From Ruegeria arenilitoris (lineage in GTDB: Bacteria; Pseudomonadota; Alphaproteobacteria; Rhodobacterales; Rhodobacteraceae), in NCBI RefSeq assembly GCF_013030985.1, contig NZ_WPYP01000005.1, forward strand, positions 124,001 through 188,000: DNA of 64,000 nt. The letters run 5' to 3'. Below, piece after piece: positions 34,353 through 43,123 of this stretch (the stretch's first letter is position 1; every line of letters begins with the position of its first letter). Both the position numbers and the translations under genes were made by a program. The notes under the pieces were generated by a model that was not told where the DNA came from, did not search any database, and was given only the letters and a program-made list of their open reading frames with translations.

Positions 34353-35753
34353 TCAGTCGGTTTCGGCAGCCTCGGTTGCACCCAGCTTTTCGGCCAGCGC
34401 GGCCAGATCTGCGGTTGCGTCATTGGCGCGGCTTTCGATGCCGAACTTGTCGATTAGCAGCTTCTGCACCTTCAGCATGTTGACCTGATAGTCATCCAGC
34501 GTCATTTCACGCTCGCGGACAAAGTTACCGTCGGCATCGATATCCGACACCATCTTGCCGTCGGGCATCGCCGGACTGAAGCCGATCATCCAGTTCAGGT
34601 CGATCGCGGTTGCGCCCAGGTTGTTCTTGCCCGACTGCAACGCCATCGAGAAGCCCTTCAGCTCACCCCAATGTTTGACGTAATTGCGCAGGGCCTTGTC
34701 GCTGTCCTCGCCCGATTTCAGCTTGTCGATATCCTTGTAGACCGATCCGGCATATTTGAACGTGGCCTCGGCCAGCGTCTTTTCCCAGTTGGTTTCGATG
34801 ATATCGGCATAGCCCTTCAGCTCGGCGCGCTGCGCGTCGGTCAGCGCCTCACCATTGGCCGAGGCAATCAGCGCGCGACCATCGCGGAAAGCGTTGAAGA
34901 TGGTCGCCATGTATTGAGTGTTCTGGTTGCCACCCTTGTCGGCACCGGCGGCATAGTAGGCCGGGCCAAAGACCATCTCGGTCTTCAGATCGACCACACC
35001 GTCACCATTGGCGTCTGCGGCGACCAGGTCTTTCTGCTTGGCCACGGCATAGTTCTGCTCGGCCGACAAGGCGGCTGAATGCGCCGCGGCACCGAAATAG
35101 CCGAACGCCTCATCCCAGACATGCTCTTTGCCGGTATAGCAGGCACCCTCTTTGTAAGGCTGGTCGTTGGGCTTGGTGCCAGCGTCCAGCTTTTCGTCCA
35201 GATAGTTGTCTACCGCCTGGTTATACGCCATCGCACCTAGGGTGAATTTCGAGATCAGCTGCGCCCAGTCCATGCCGTTTACCGGGTCATAGCCCTGCTC
35301 GGATGCGGCGGCCAGTTTGATCATCTGCAGCGCGACGTCGACGCCCGACTGGTTGCCCGGCCAAGCGGTCATGGCACCGTTGTAGAACTTGCCCGAGATG
35401 TTCTTGCCCTTGGAGATTTCATTCACAGTCGATTGCTTGACCGGAAAACCGTCTTTCGACGCGGGTGCGATGATTTCCAGATCGCCTTCCGACCCGTTGA
35501 AATAGGCCAGCATCAGCGCCTCGACCTGGGCGGCGTTGTTGCCGCCATCGCCTTTGGCAGCCGCTTTTTTCAGGCTGTCATGCAACACGTGGCGCGCGAT
35601 CTGGCCGGAATACGAAACCGAATTGGTCTTGTCGCCTTCATAGCCTTTCACGGTGACCGGGAACGGACCATAAGCCTGATCGGCCATGGCGGCACCGCTG
35701 ATCAGGGCCGCAGCAACAAGCGCCGAGGTGAGTTTGAGCGTGGGTTTGAGCAT
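34353..35753 (-). CDS. DUF4856-like periplasmic protein with two calcium-loop-like motifs
   Basis: A 466-residue exported protein. A signal peptide ends near AALISGAAMADQ. The body resembles DUF4856/imelysin-type helical proteins (YGPFPVTVKGYEG, FGYFGAAAHSA, LGAMAYNQAVDNYL), but I hold the exact family loosely. Two acidic loops look like calcium sites: ADANGDGVVDLKTE (near residue 240) and DIDADGNFVREREM (near residue 410). Imelysin relatives are linked with iron handling; no iron box is recognised upstream. GAGGACT lies 7 bases before the ATG. The AT-rich 158-bp gap beyond its start (35754-35911) holds a CGGG/CCCG inverted repeat but no gene. Confidence 0.7.
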   Translation of the reverse strand: MLKPTLKLTSALVAAALISGAAMADQAYGPFPVTVKGYEGDKTNSVSYSGQIARHVLHDSLKKAAAKGDGGNNAAQVEALMLAYFNGSEGDLEIIAPASKDGFPVKQSTVNEISKGKNISGKFYNGAMTAWPGNQSGVDVALQMIKLAAASEQGYDPVNGMDWAQLISKFTLGAMAYNQAVDNYLDEKLDAGTKPNDQPYKEGACYTGKEHVWDEAFGYFGAAAHSAALSAEQNYAVAKQKDLVAADANGDGVVDLKTEMVFGPAYYAAGADKGGNQNTQYMATIFNAFRDGRALIASANGEALTDAQRAELKGYADIIETNWEKTLAEATFKYAGSVYKDIDKLKSGEDSDKALRNYVKHWGELKGFSMALQSGKNNLGATAIDLNWMIGFSPAMPDGKMVSDIDADGNFVREREMTLDDYQVNMLKVQKLLIDKFGIESRANDATADLAALAEKLGATEAAETD

Positions 35754-35911
35754 GGGGAGTCCTCGTTCTGCCCGACTTTTTTAATCGGGTATTTTTCCCG
35801 ACCCTTTTAGTCGATTACTACCGAGGCAAGTCAACCCCCCAATTTTTCCTTTCTTTCCCGTGTCGCAGCGAGAAAAACGCGCAGTCAGAGACAAGCTTAT
35901 CCCGAAGTCCG

Positions 35912-36580
35912 TCAGGCAACCGGATGTGGTCCCAGTAGAACCCGGGCAGAGATAGCAATGAAGAACAGAACCGTTCCGGTCAGAACAAACACGTGCCAGA
36001 TGGTGTTGTGAAACGGTAGGTGCTCCAGAAGATAGAAGACAACTCCGACAGTATAGACCACACCGCCCGTAATCATCAGCCAAACAACCACCGTTGGCAG
36101 TTCGTTCAGCATGGAGGGGCCGGCCCAGACAACAGCCCAGCCCATCATCAGGTAGAGGACAAGCCCGAACCAGCGAAACCGGGCTGGATCAATCAACTTC
36201 AGGACCGAGCCCAGCGTTGCCGAAGACCACAGGCCAATCAAAAGCCCCGGCCCCTGCCCGCCGGACAGCAGAAGGAACGGCGTGTAGGTGCCAGCGATTT
36301 TCACATAGATGCCCGAATGATCGAGACGGCGCAGCAAATCGGACCACTTGTCACTTTCGATCATGTTGTAGAGCGCCGAAAAGGTCAGCATCAGCAACAG
36401 CGTGACACCATAGACCGAGACCCCCAGAATGGCCTCGGGTTCGGACCGGTGAAAGGCGGTGATTGTTATCAATACGGGGACCGCAATCAGGGCTGACGTG
36501 ATGCCCAATATGTGCACAACTCCGTCGCTCACACGCTCGGCGCGGCTATAGGCAGGACGGATATCAGCAAAGGACCACAT
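35912..36580 (-). CDS. Hemolysin III family / PAQR membrane protein
   Basis: A 222-residue inner-membrane protein with about seven hydrophobic segments and the family motifs: RVSDGVVHILGI near residues 17-28, LTFSALYNM, LRRLDHSGIYVKIAGTYTPF (with the conserved Asp-His pair), and HTIWHVFVLTG-like C-terminal histidines (NTIWHVFVLTG). These His and Asp residues form the metal site of the PAQR fold. Bacterial members influence membrane fluidity. It stands alone between a DUF4856-like gene and the cis/trans isomerase gene, which also concerns membrane fluidity. The haemolysin name is historical. Confidence 0.9.
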   Translation of the reverse strand: MWSFADIRPAYSRAERVSDGVVHILGITSALIAVPVLITITAFHRSEPEAILGVSVYGVTLLLMLTFSALYNMIESDKWSDLLRRLDHSGIYVKIAGTYTPFLLLSGGQGPGLLIGLWSSATLGSVLKLIDPARFRWFGLVLYLMMGWAVVWAGPSMLNELPTVVVWLMITGGVVYTVGVVFYLLEHLPFHNTIWHVFVLTGTVLFFIAISARVLLGPHPVA

Positions 36581-36672
36581 AGACTTAACTTAAGCGCCAA
36601 GGGGAATTCGGGCAAGTTAACGCCCCTCGCGGTCGATCACTGCTATGTGTCAGACCGACGAATGCGCCGCAC

Positions 36673-38979
36673 CTAAGTGGGGTCATCCCCCGGCTTTGGA
36701 TCCTTGTATCGGTTCAGATCGAAAATACCCGCCTGAACCGGTTTCTGCTCTTGGAATAGATCGTGAATCCGGTCGCTCAACGGCCAGAATTCAGGGCTGG
36801 TCCGACGCACACCAAATTGCGTCACCACGGCCATGTAGTCGCTCTGCGAGCGCATACCTTTCAGCGCCCCGACAAAAGGCTCCAACTGATCCTGTCGGGT
36901 GTGAAAGTAGAAATTCGGATAGCTGCCGATCAGCCCGGGAAGGATCGTCAGAACGTCCGCAGCGGGGTCCCGGCGCGCCTCTTCATCGAACAGGAAGGCG
37001 ACGTTGTAATGCGCCTTGTCGTGCGCAAGGGTGTACAGCGCCGTCTCACCGCCGTCTTGTTCGACCGCCAGAACAGACAGATCTGGCAGGTATTTCACCC
37101 ATTCGCCGGTTTGATCGGCCAGATCCCGCAGCACGTCGGCCAGCTGCCCCGACTGGCACGCCTCAGCCGCACATCTGTTGATCGGGTCCGTGACCGGCCA
37201 CAACCCCTTACCGCGTTCCAGCAAGGTCAGAAGAAATTCCTGTTTCGGCTGATCCGTTTGAAAGGAAATACCGGTCGGGAAACTGTCATCAACGCGGCGG
37301 CGGTGCCAATAGGTATGCAATTCAGCCAGAACGCCCTGATACCAGTGTTGATGCATCTGTGGCCTGACGTCCCGCGGCATGAAGGCCAGAAAGGTATCCT
37401 CGCTCTCCATCCGCAGTTCGTCCATGTACAGCCGCGTGGACAGTTGATGTTCAACCCGTCCAAACACGTCGTAGCCCGCAACGAGGTCATAGTAGATGCG
37501 CTCGAAGATCGGGAAATCGATGACCCAGGCGGTTTCGGGGATACCGCCGTGAAACCCGGTCATGGCCGAGGCATTGTCGAAATGCCGAAACACCGTGATC
37601 AGGGCGTTGGTGTTGGTCCCGTCACCATCCCAGATCGAGCCATAGTCGAACCCGGTCTGATACACCGGCGCAGCCCGGTATCGCGCGTCCCGAAACTCAA
37701 GGTATTCAACCTGGTTCCTGTGCGAAAACCCCTGCAATGTGCCGAGCACACCGGCGTCTGCCTCGGACACGGGCAGCTCCAGAAAAGCGGCGCCCTCCTG
37801 CAGAAAGCTGGGGTCGGTAACCGACAAATCCGCGTCCGGGTCAAGGAAACTGACCCAGAACCGGTCTTCGATCACGTCAACGGCGGTCTCTCCGTGGCAA
37901 ACGGGTCCGCGAATGAAGCTGCGAACAAAGAACAGCGCGTCGTCCAGCAGGAACTGATAGCGGCTGCGCGCAGGCATGTGCATGAAGGTACTGAAGGGAT
38001 TGCCACCTTCGGCGTCCCCAAACGGGGGCAGGTCCGTCAGCGTCCAATCAGTGTCGAGAAACAGCTGTTGGTAGCGCGCCATGCGATCCGGCCCAAGCGC
38101 ATAGACCAGATGTTCCTTGTGCACGATCGTTTCCGTGACCTGCTGCAACCGATAGTAAAACGGCGCCGCACCCGGATCGTCGAACGGCCGCCGCGTGGCG
38201 ATGATGTCGATATCTTCACCCGACGGCGTGGTCGAGCGCACGAGATGGAAGAACCGCCGCGGATCGTCACCCTGAAAATAGAGCCGGGCCAGAAACAGAT
38301 GCTCGTACAGATACCGGCTCATCAACTGGCTGCGGAGGTCGCTTGCGTTTAGGAACACCTCCCAATCCGCAATCTGGGCCTGGATCACATCAGGAATGTC
38401 GGGCGCGGCGGAGGGCAGGGCCGCACCGCTGCGCGCCCAGCCCATGAGCGTCTGAAACTCGGCCTCGGCAAGCGGCGCTGTGCCATAAGGCATACCTGCA
38501 AGCGGATGGGCCGTGCTGAATGCGTCGAACTCATCCGATGTCGGGCAGACCAAAGGGCGATTGATTGCCAGACCAAGTTCAGTTGGAAGGGGTGCATCAA
38601 CCGGCATCGGGTTTTGACGGCCCAGTTCGAGATAACGTTCCAGCAAACCCGCGTCCTGCCCGCGAATGACGGCATGGAACCCCAACGCCCGCCATTCGGG
38701 AACGGTCTGTGCGTCGATCCCCAGCCGGGTGGGTTGGGCGTCCTGCAAACGCTCGGTATGGTAGACGGCCTCTTTGCTGGCCCCGCGTAAAACGCCCATC
38801 GGGGACGTCAGTTTCAGCTGGCACGGCGCGTCATAGCAGCTGTGGCAAACGACGCAGCGGCGATCCATGATCGGCTTCACCTCGGCCCAAGTCTGGTTCT
38901 GCGCCCGTGCCGCAATCGGGAAGGCGCAGAGCAGAGACATCAGGATTGCGGCCTGCAGAAACAGTCGAACTTTGTGCAT
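36673..38979 (-). CDS. cti: Periplasmic fatty acid cis/trans isomerase (Cti)
   Basis: A 768-residue exported haem enzyme that converts cis to trans double bonds in membrane phospholipid acyl chains under solvent or heat stress, without new synthesis. A signal peptide (FLQAAILMSLLCAFPIAARA) comes before a cytochrome c motif CVVCH at residues 42-46. Conserved Cti segments include PTRLGIDAQTVPEWRALGFH and FMHMPARSRYQFLLD. The ATG at 38979 with AGGGG upstream was chosen over a frame start at 39057, since it begins the signal peptide. Best known in Pseudomonas and Vibrio; in this kind of host it is an accessory trait and possibly acquired. Confidence 0.88.
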   Translation of the reverse strand: MHKVRLFLQAAILMSLLCAFPIAARAQNQTWAEVKPIMDRRCVVCHSCYDAPCQLKLTSPMGVLRGASKEAVYHTERLQDAQPTRLGIDAQTVPEWRALGFHAVIRGQDAGLLERYLELGRQNPMPVDAPLPTELGLAINRPLVCPTSDEFDAFSTAHPLAGMPYGTAPLAEAEFQTLMGWARSGAALPSAAPDIPDVIQAQIADWEVFLNASDLRSQLMSRYLYEHLFLARLYFQGDDPRRFFHLVRSTTPSGEDIDIIATRRPFDDPGAAPFYYRLQQVTETIVHKEHLVYALGPDRMARYQQLFLDTDWTLTDLPPFGDAEGGNPFSTFMHMPARSRYQFLLDDALFFVRSFIRGPVCHGETAVDVIEDRFWVSFLDPDADLSVTDPSFLQEGAAFLELPVSEADAGVLGTLQGFSHRNQVEYLEFRDARYRAAPVYQTGFDYGSIWDGDGTNTNALITVFRHFDNASAMTGFHGGIPETAWVIDFPIFERIYYDLVAGYDVFGRVEHQLSTRLYMDELRMESEDTFLAFMPRDVRPQMHQHWYQGVLAELHTYWHRRRVDDSFPTGISFQTDQPKQEFLLTLLERGKGLWPVTDPINRCAAEACQSGQLADVLRDLADQTGEWVKYLPDLSVLAVEQDGGETALYTLAHDKAHYNVAFLFDEEARRDPAADVLTILPGLIGSYPNFYFHTRQDQLEPFVGALKGMRSQSDYMAVVTQFGVRRTSPEFWPLSDRIHDLFQEQKPVQAGIFDLNRYKDPKPGDDPT

Positions 38980-39091
38980 ATGCGCCCCTTGCCCGATCCC
39001 GGGCACCATCCCCCGTAACCTGCCAATATCATTGCAGTTACGGGGGGCCTTAGGCAAGGAACGCGTCCGGACAGCCCTGGGCGACCCGGCG

Positions 39092-40171
39092 TCAGCCGAC
39101 GTGGTAGCCGGGCGTCGATTGCGAGATTTCGGCTTCCTCGTCTGTCATATCCACCGAGATGTCGCCGAACAAAGGTGTGCTCAGATACCGCTCGCCCGTG
39201 TCGGGCAGCATGCACAGAACAGACGCGCCGGGTTCGGCCTGTTCGGCGATTTCCATGGCCACGGCAAAGGTCGCACCGCCGGAAATACCGGTCAGAATCC
39301 CCTCTTGGCTGGCCAGTTTCTGGGCCCATTCGACACCCGTCGGGCCGGGCACCGGGATCAGCTGATCGAAGTAACTGTTGTCGATGGACTCCTGCAGAAC
39401 CGACGGGATGAAATCCGGCGTCCAGCCCTGAATCACATGCGGTTCAAACGCCGGGTGGCTGGCGACGGGCTCGTTGTCCTTGCCCCGCTCTGTCGCAATG
39501 CCACTGCCCACCAGCTGCGCGTTGGCAGGCTCGGACAGGATGATTTTCGTATCGGGCCACTCGGCACGCAGAACACGCGAGACACCAGTGATCGTGCCGC
39601 CGGTCCCATAGCCGGTCACGAAGTAATCCAGCGGTTCCCCGTTGAAATCGCCCAAAATCTCCCGCGCGGTCGTGGCGGCGTGAATCTCGGCATTGGCCGG
39701 TGTTTCGAACTGGCGCGCCAGGAACCAGCCGTGTTTTTCGGCCAGCTCGGCGGCCTTGCGATACATGCCAAAGCCTTTTTCTTCCTTGGGCGTCAGCACG
39801 ACCTTGGCCCCCAGCATCCGCATCAATTGACGGCGTTCGGTGGAAAAGCTCTCGGCCATTGTGACGACCAGAGGGTAACCCTTTTGCGCACAGACCATGG
39901 CCAGACCGATGCCGGTATTGCCGCTGGTCGCCTCGACCACGGTTTGACCGGGCTTCAAGGCCCCGCTGCGCTCGGCGGCCTCGATGATGTTGACCGCAAG
40001 GCGATCCTTGACCGAACCGGCGGGATTGAAGGCCTCGAACTTCACGAACAGATTGACGCCTTCAGGCCCCAGATTGTTGATGCGGATCGTGGGCGTATTA
40101 CCGATCGTGTCGAGCACGCTGTCATAGATGCGGCCATTGCCCGAGGTGGTTCTGAGTTTTGGGTTGGTCAT
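39092..40171 (-). CDS. cysK: PLP-dependent cysteine synthase family protein
   Basis: A 359-residue PLP enzyme that makes cysteine from O-acetylserine and sulphide. Motifs: IGNTPTIRINNLG, FEAFNPAGSVKDRLA (the PLP Lys), VEATSGNTGIGLAMV (substrate loop), GYGTGGTITGVSRVL (phosphate cradle) and TGISGGATFAVA. It is longer than classic CysK (about 320) through extra N- and C-terminal residues (TDEEAEISQSTPGYHVG). AGGA precedes the ATG. It lies 87 bp beyond a PPOX/ferredoxin-reductase fusion gene on the same strand. A CysM-like or cystathionine beta-synthase-like role cannot be excluded. Confidence 0.88.
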   Translation of the reverse strand: MTNPKLRTTSGNGRIYDSVLDTIGNTPTIRINNLGPEGVNLFVKFEAFNPAGSVKDRLAVNIIEAAERSGALKPGQTVVEATSGNTGIGLAMVCAQKGYPLVVTMAESFSTERRQLMRMLGAKVVLTPKEEKGFGMYRKAAELAEKHGWFLARQFETPANAEIHAATTAREILGDFNGEPLDYFVTGYGTGGTITGVSRVLRAEWPDTKIILSEPANAQLVGSGIATERGKDNEPVASHPAFEPHVIQGWTPDFIPSVLQESIDNSYFDQLIPVPGPTGVEWAQKLASQEGILTGISGGATFAVAMEIAEQAEPGASVLCMLPDTGERYLSTPLFGDISVDMTDEEAEISQSTPGYHVG

Positions 40172-40258
40172 CGGAAATCCTCACTTGATCACAGGTGCAA
40201 TCCCATCTTTCTAACCTGCGTCCGCGCCAATGTCTCGAACCCTTTCTGCCGGGTCATG

Positions 40259-42313
40259 CTACAAATCCAGTATCACCTCGGCTGTCCCTTCGGCGGGTAC
40301 GGCGCAACAGATCAGCACCTCGTCTTCGGAACGATCCGCCGTCGGTTCAGTGCGATAGGCAACTTTACCGGCGATTTTGCGCGTCAGGCAGCTGCCGCAA
40401 GAGCCTGAACGGCACCCGAAAGATGGTTCCAGCCCCTGAGCCTCAGCCGTTTCCAACAGGGTCGGCCCATCTTTTTCCCACTGCGCCCTGCGACCGCTGG
40501 CCTGAAAGGTGACCTGAGCCACTTGGGCCTCGGGCTGTGGTTCTGGTGTGACGCCATCGGATCGCCGCTTCAGCGCGGCGGGGCCGAAGCTTTCGGCAAA
40601 AATCCGACCGTCCCTGACGCCCAGTTCGCGCAGCATGTCGTAGATGGCCTGCATGAAGGACGGTGGGCCGCACAGAAAGAAATCATGGTCATCCAAGGGC
40701 AGCGTGTCACGGATCAGCGCAGGCGTGATATAGCCCGCGGCATCAAAATCCACGCCTGCGCGCGTGCCCTGTTCGGGCCGCGAAATAACCGAGACATAGC
40801 GGATCTCGCCGTCGCCGGAGGCCTCGGCCCGGCGCAAATCCGCATGAAAGGCCCGCTGCGCCACGGTCTGCGCGGCGTGAAAAACGGTCAGGTTGCGGGT
40901 GTGGCGGGTGCGCAGGCCTTCGTTCAGGACGTGGCGAACCATTGAGATCATCGGCGTGATGCCGACCCCTCCGGCGAACAGAACGGCGGGGCGGGTTTCG
41001 GAAGGGTTTAGGAAAAACTGCCCTTTGGGGGCCTGAATCTCAATAAGGTCACCGACCGAAAACGTGTCATGCAGATGGTTCGACACCGAACCGCCGGGCT
41101 CGCGCTTGACCGATATCCTGTAGCAGGCATCCGCCGGAGCAGAAGAGACAGTGTAGGTCCGGGCCACTGGCGCCCTGCCTTCGGGCTGGACGCGCAGCGT
41201 CAGAAACTGACCCGCCTCAAAGGGCAGCAAGGGCAACTCGTCCGTCGGCTCAAAGGTAAAGGACCGGATCACCTCGCTTTCATCGCGCACCGAGGCGACC
41301 CGCACGGTGCGCCACTGGTTCCTTTGCATTTCAGCCTTCTGACGGGCTTCAACCGTCTTCCAGTCATCCCCCATCAGACTATTGGGCGAAAACTCCAGAA
41401 ATTCAGCCCGGAACGGCAAGGCGTCATGGATGCGCAGCCCATGGTGCAGATGAAACAACCAGCCGCGGTTTGCACCTTGGAACGCGGCGATATCGGGATG
41501 ATCTTCGTCCAGAACCTCTACCGTTCCGGTCAGCATCAACAGATCTCCGGTCTGGTAGTCCGGAAACAGCAGACCTGCCCGGGGGTTCACAAGGAAATTG
41601 CCCAGCGTATTGAAAAAGTTGTTGCCGGCAAAGTCGGGCACCAACAGGCTGTTGCCGTCGACCTTGACGAAACCCGAGCGCCCGCCCCTGTGCGACACAT
41701 CTACGCCGGTGTGTTCCGGGGTCGTCACCGAACTGGCGACGTAAAAGGAATTGGCGGTCGAAATCATTTCGCGGGCCTGCGCATCCAGTTCAGAAAACCG
41801 GTTGGCGCGGGCGCGCGCGACATCGGCCTCAGGCTCTCGGACAAAGGTCACATCATGGGTTTGTATATACTGGGGGCAGTTGCCAAAGGACTGCACCACA
41901 TCCAGTGAAAAGCCGCATTGATCGACACGGCCCACGGTCGCATTCATCCGGTTTCGGCGCCGTGTGGACAGCTCCACCCCCACGACACCGATAGGGGCAC
42001 CGGCTTGCAATGCAGCGCCCAGTGGGTCGTCTTCCAACGGCCGGATCGCAACGTCCAGCCGCCGGTCATTGGGCGAGCTGACAAACCCCGGCCTGCCCGA
42101 GATCATCGACGCCCAGGGCCACCCGTCGGAATCCACGCTACCCAGAACGATGAACGGCAGCTTGCCAAAGAACTGCCGATGCTGATCGGGCATGTAAGGG
42201 CGGATAAAGTCGCGACCTATTTTTTCGACCTTCTCCCGCTTCCCCACACGGGCCTGCATGGTTTGTTCGCCTGTGTGAAAGGGTGATCTATCGACGGTGA
42301 CAGGAACATTCAT
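40259..42313 (-). CDS. Three-part flavoprotein: PPOX domain, ferredoxin-NAD reductase, 2Fe-2S ferredoxin
   Basis: A 684-residue fusion. Residues 1 to about 310 are a pyridoxamine-phosphate-oxidase-like FMN-binding fold (KLPFIVLGSVDSDGWPWAS, GNSLLVPDFAGNNFFNTLGN). Residues about 330-580 are a flavodoxin/ferredoxin reductase module with FAD motif RTYTVSSAP and NAD-binding LFAGGVGITPMISMVRH. The last 85 residues are a plant-type 2Fe-2S ferredoxin, FGCRSGSCGSC then a fourth Cys in LICCAVP. The ATG at 42313 was chosen (TGAGGT upstream) over one at 42325. This layout resembles soluble NAD(P)H-driven oxidoreductases or demethylase reductases; the electron acceptor is unknown. It lies next to a GST gene. 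Confidence 0.82.
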   Translation of the reverse strand: MNVPVTVDRSPFHTGEQTMQARVGKREKVEKIGRDFIRPYMPDQHRQFFGKLPFIVLGSVDSDGWPWASMISGRPGFVSSPNDRRLDVAIRPLEDDPLGAALQAGAPIGVVGVELSTRRRNRMNATVGRVDQCGFSLDVVQSFGNCPQYIQTHDVTFVREPEADVARARANRFSELDAQAREMISTANSFYVASSVTTPEHTGVDVSHRGGRSGFVKVDGNSLLVPDFAGNNFFNTLGNFLVNPRAGLLFPDYQTGDLLMLTGTVEVLDEDHPDIAAFQGANRGWLFHLHHGLRIHDALPFRAEFLEFSPNSLMGDDWKTVEARQKAEMQRNQWRTVRVASVRDESEVIRSFTFEPTDELPLLPFEAGQFLTLRVQPEGRAPVARTYTVSSAPADACYRISVKREPGGSVSNHLHDTFSVGDLIEIQAPKGQFFLNPSETRPAVLFAGGVGITPMISMVRHVLNEGLRTRHTRNLTVFHAAQTVAQRAFHADLRRAEASGDGEIRYVSVISRPEQGTRAGVDFDAAGYITPALIRDTLPLDDHDFFLCGPPSFMQAIYDMLRELGVRDGRIFAESFGPAALKRRSDGVTPEPQPEAQVAQVTFQASGRRAQWEKDGPTLLETAEAQGLEPSFGCRSGSCGSCLTRKIAGKVAYRTEPTADRSEDEVLICCAVPAEGTAEVILDL

Positions 42314-42373
42314 GACGGACCTCATGTGTCGAAGGGGCCGGCTGCGCCATTGCGCAACCGGACCGGTTCAGAG

Positions 42374-42997
42374 TCAGGCGGCGTGCAGACCAACCGCCGT
42401 GCGGGGCATCGGAACAAAGCCGTCCAGCGCCTCGATATTGGCCAACAGGCGGCGCACATTTGTGTAAGGCTCCAGCGAAACACCACCCTCGGGCGCGTGC
42501 GCGGTGTAGCTGTAGATCGCGACATCCGCGATCGAGGGCGCAGCGCCAACCAGCCAGTCGCGCCCTTCAAGGTGTGCGTCCAGCTTGCCCAGAACCTTGG
42601 CAGCGGTGGCATGGGTGAACTCCACATCCAGCGGCGCGTTGAATACGGTGATCAACCGCGCGGCGGCGGGGCCAAAGGCGATCTCACCCGCGGCGAGGGT
42701 CAGGAATTTCTGCACTTCGGCCTCTAGCACCGGGTCAGTCGGCAGGTAGGACGGCGCGTATTTTCGGGCCAGGTAAACCAGGATGGCGTTGCTGTCGCAG
42801 ACGACCGCATCGCCCTCTTCCAGCACGGGCACCTGCCCCGCTGGATTCAGCGCCAGAAACGCTTCGCTTTTGTGTTCACCACCGGCCAAATCAACGTCGA
42901 TGACGTCATGTTTGATACCGGCAAGACTGGCGAACAGAACTGCGCGGTGGGCATGACAGGACAGCGGAAAACTGTGAATTCGGATAGCGTTGGACAT
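42374..42997 (-). CDS. Glutathione S-transferase family protein
   Basis: A 207-residue cytosolic GST. The thioredoxin-like N-terminal domain (HSFPLSCHAHRAVLFASLAG, LALNPAGQVPVLEEGDAVV with the cis-Pro, CDSNAILVYLARKY with the glutathione gamma-Glu contact) is followed by the helical C-terminal domain (DWLVGAAPSIADVAIYSY with the N-capping Asp). It is divergent from a LysR-type regulator 126 bp away, a common pair in which LysR controls the GST. Electrophile detoxification is likely; substrate unknown. Confidence 0.9.
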   Translation of the reverse strand: MSNAIRIHSFPLSCHAHRAVLFASLAGIKHDVIDVDLAGGEHKSEAFLALNPAGQVPVLEEGDAVVCDSNAILVYLARKYAPSYLPTDPVLEAEVQKFLTLAAGEIAFGPAAARLITVFNAPLDVEFTHATAAKVLGKLDAHLEGRDWLVGAAPSIADVAIYSYTAHAPEGGVSLEPYTNVRRLLANIEALDGFVPMPRTAVGLHAA

Positions 42998-43123
42998 CTG
43001 TTGGCTCTTTCTCTGAATGGTAGGGTTCGGCTGAGGATCAGCATCTGAGCCCCAAACTTAGTTTGAATTTCATCGGGCGATAATATATCTGTCTAGTGAC
43101 TTACTATGAACGAAGTGTGGATA

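Noticed and set aside
35754..35911. CGGG/CCCG inverted repeat with T-rich sequence as a terminator or iron box
   Set aside because: The T-run is not placed after the stem on either strand as a terminator needs, and no known iron-regulator consensus is matched.
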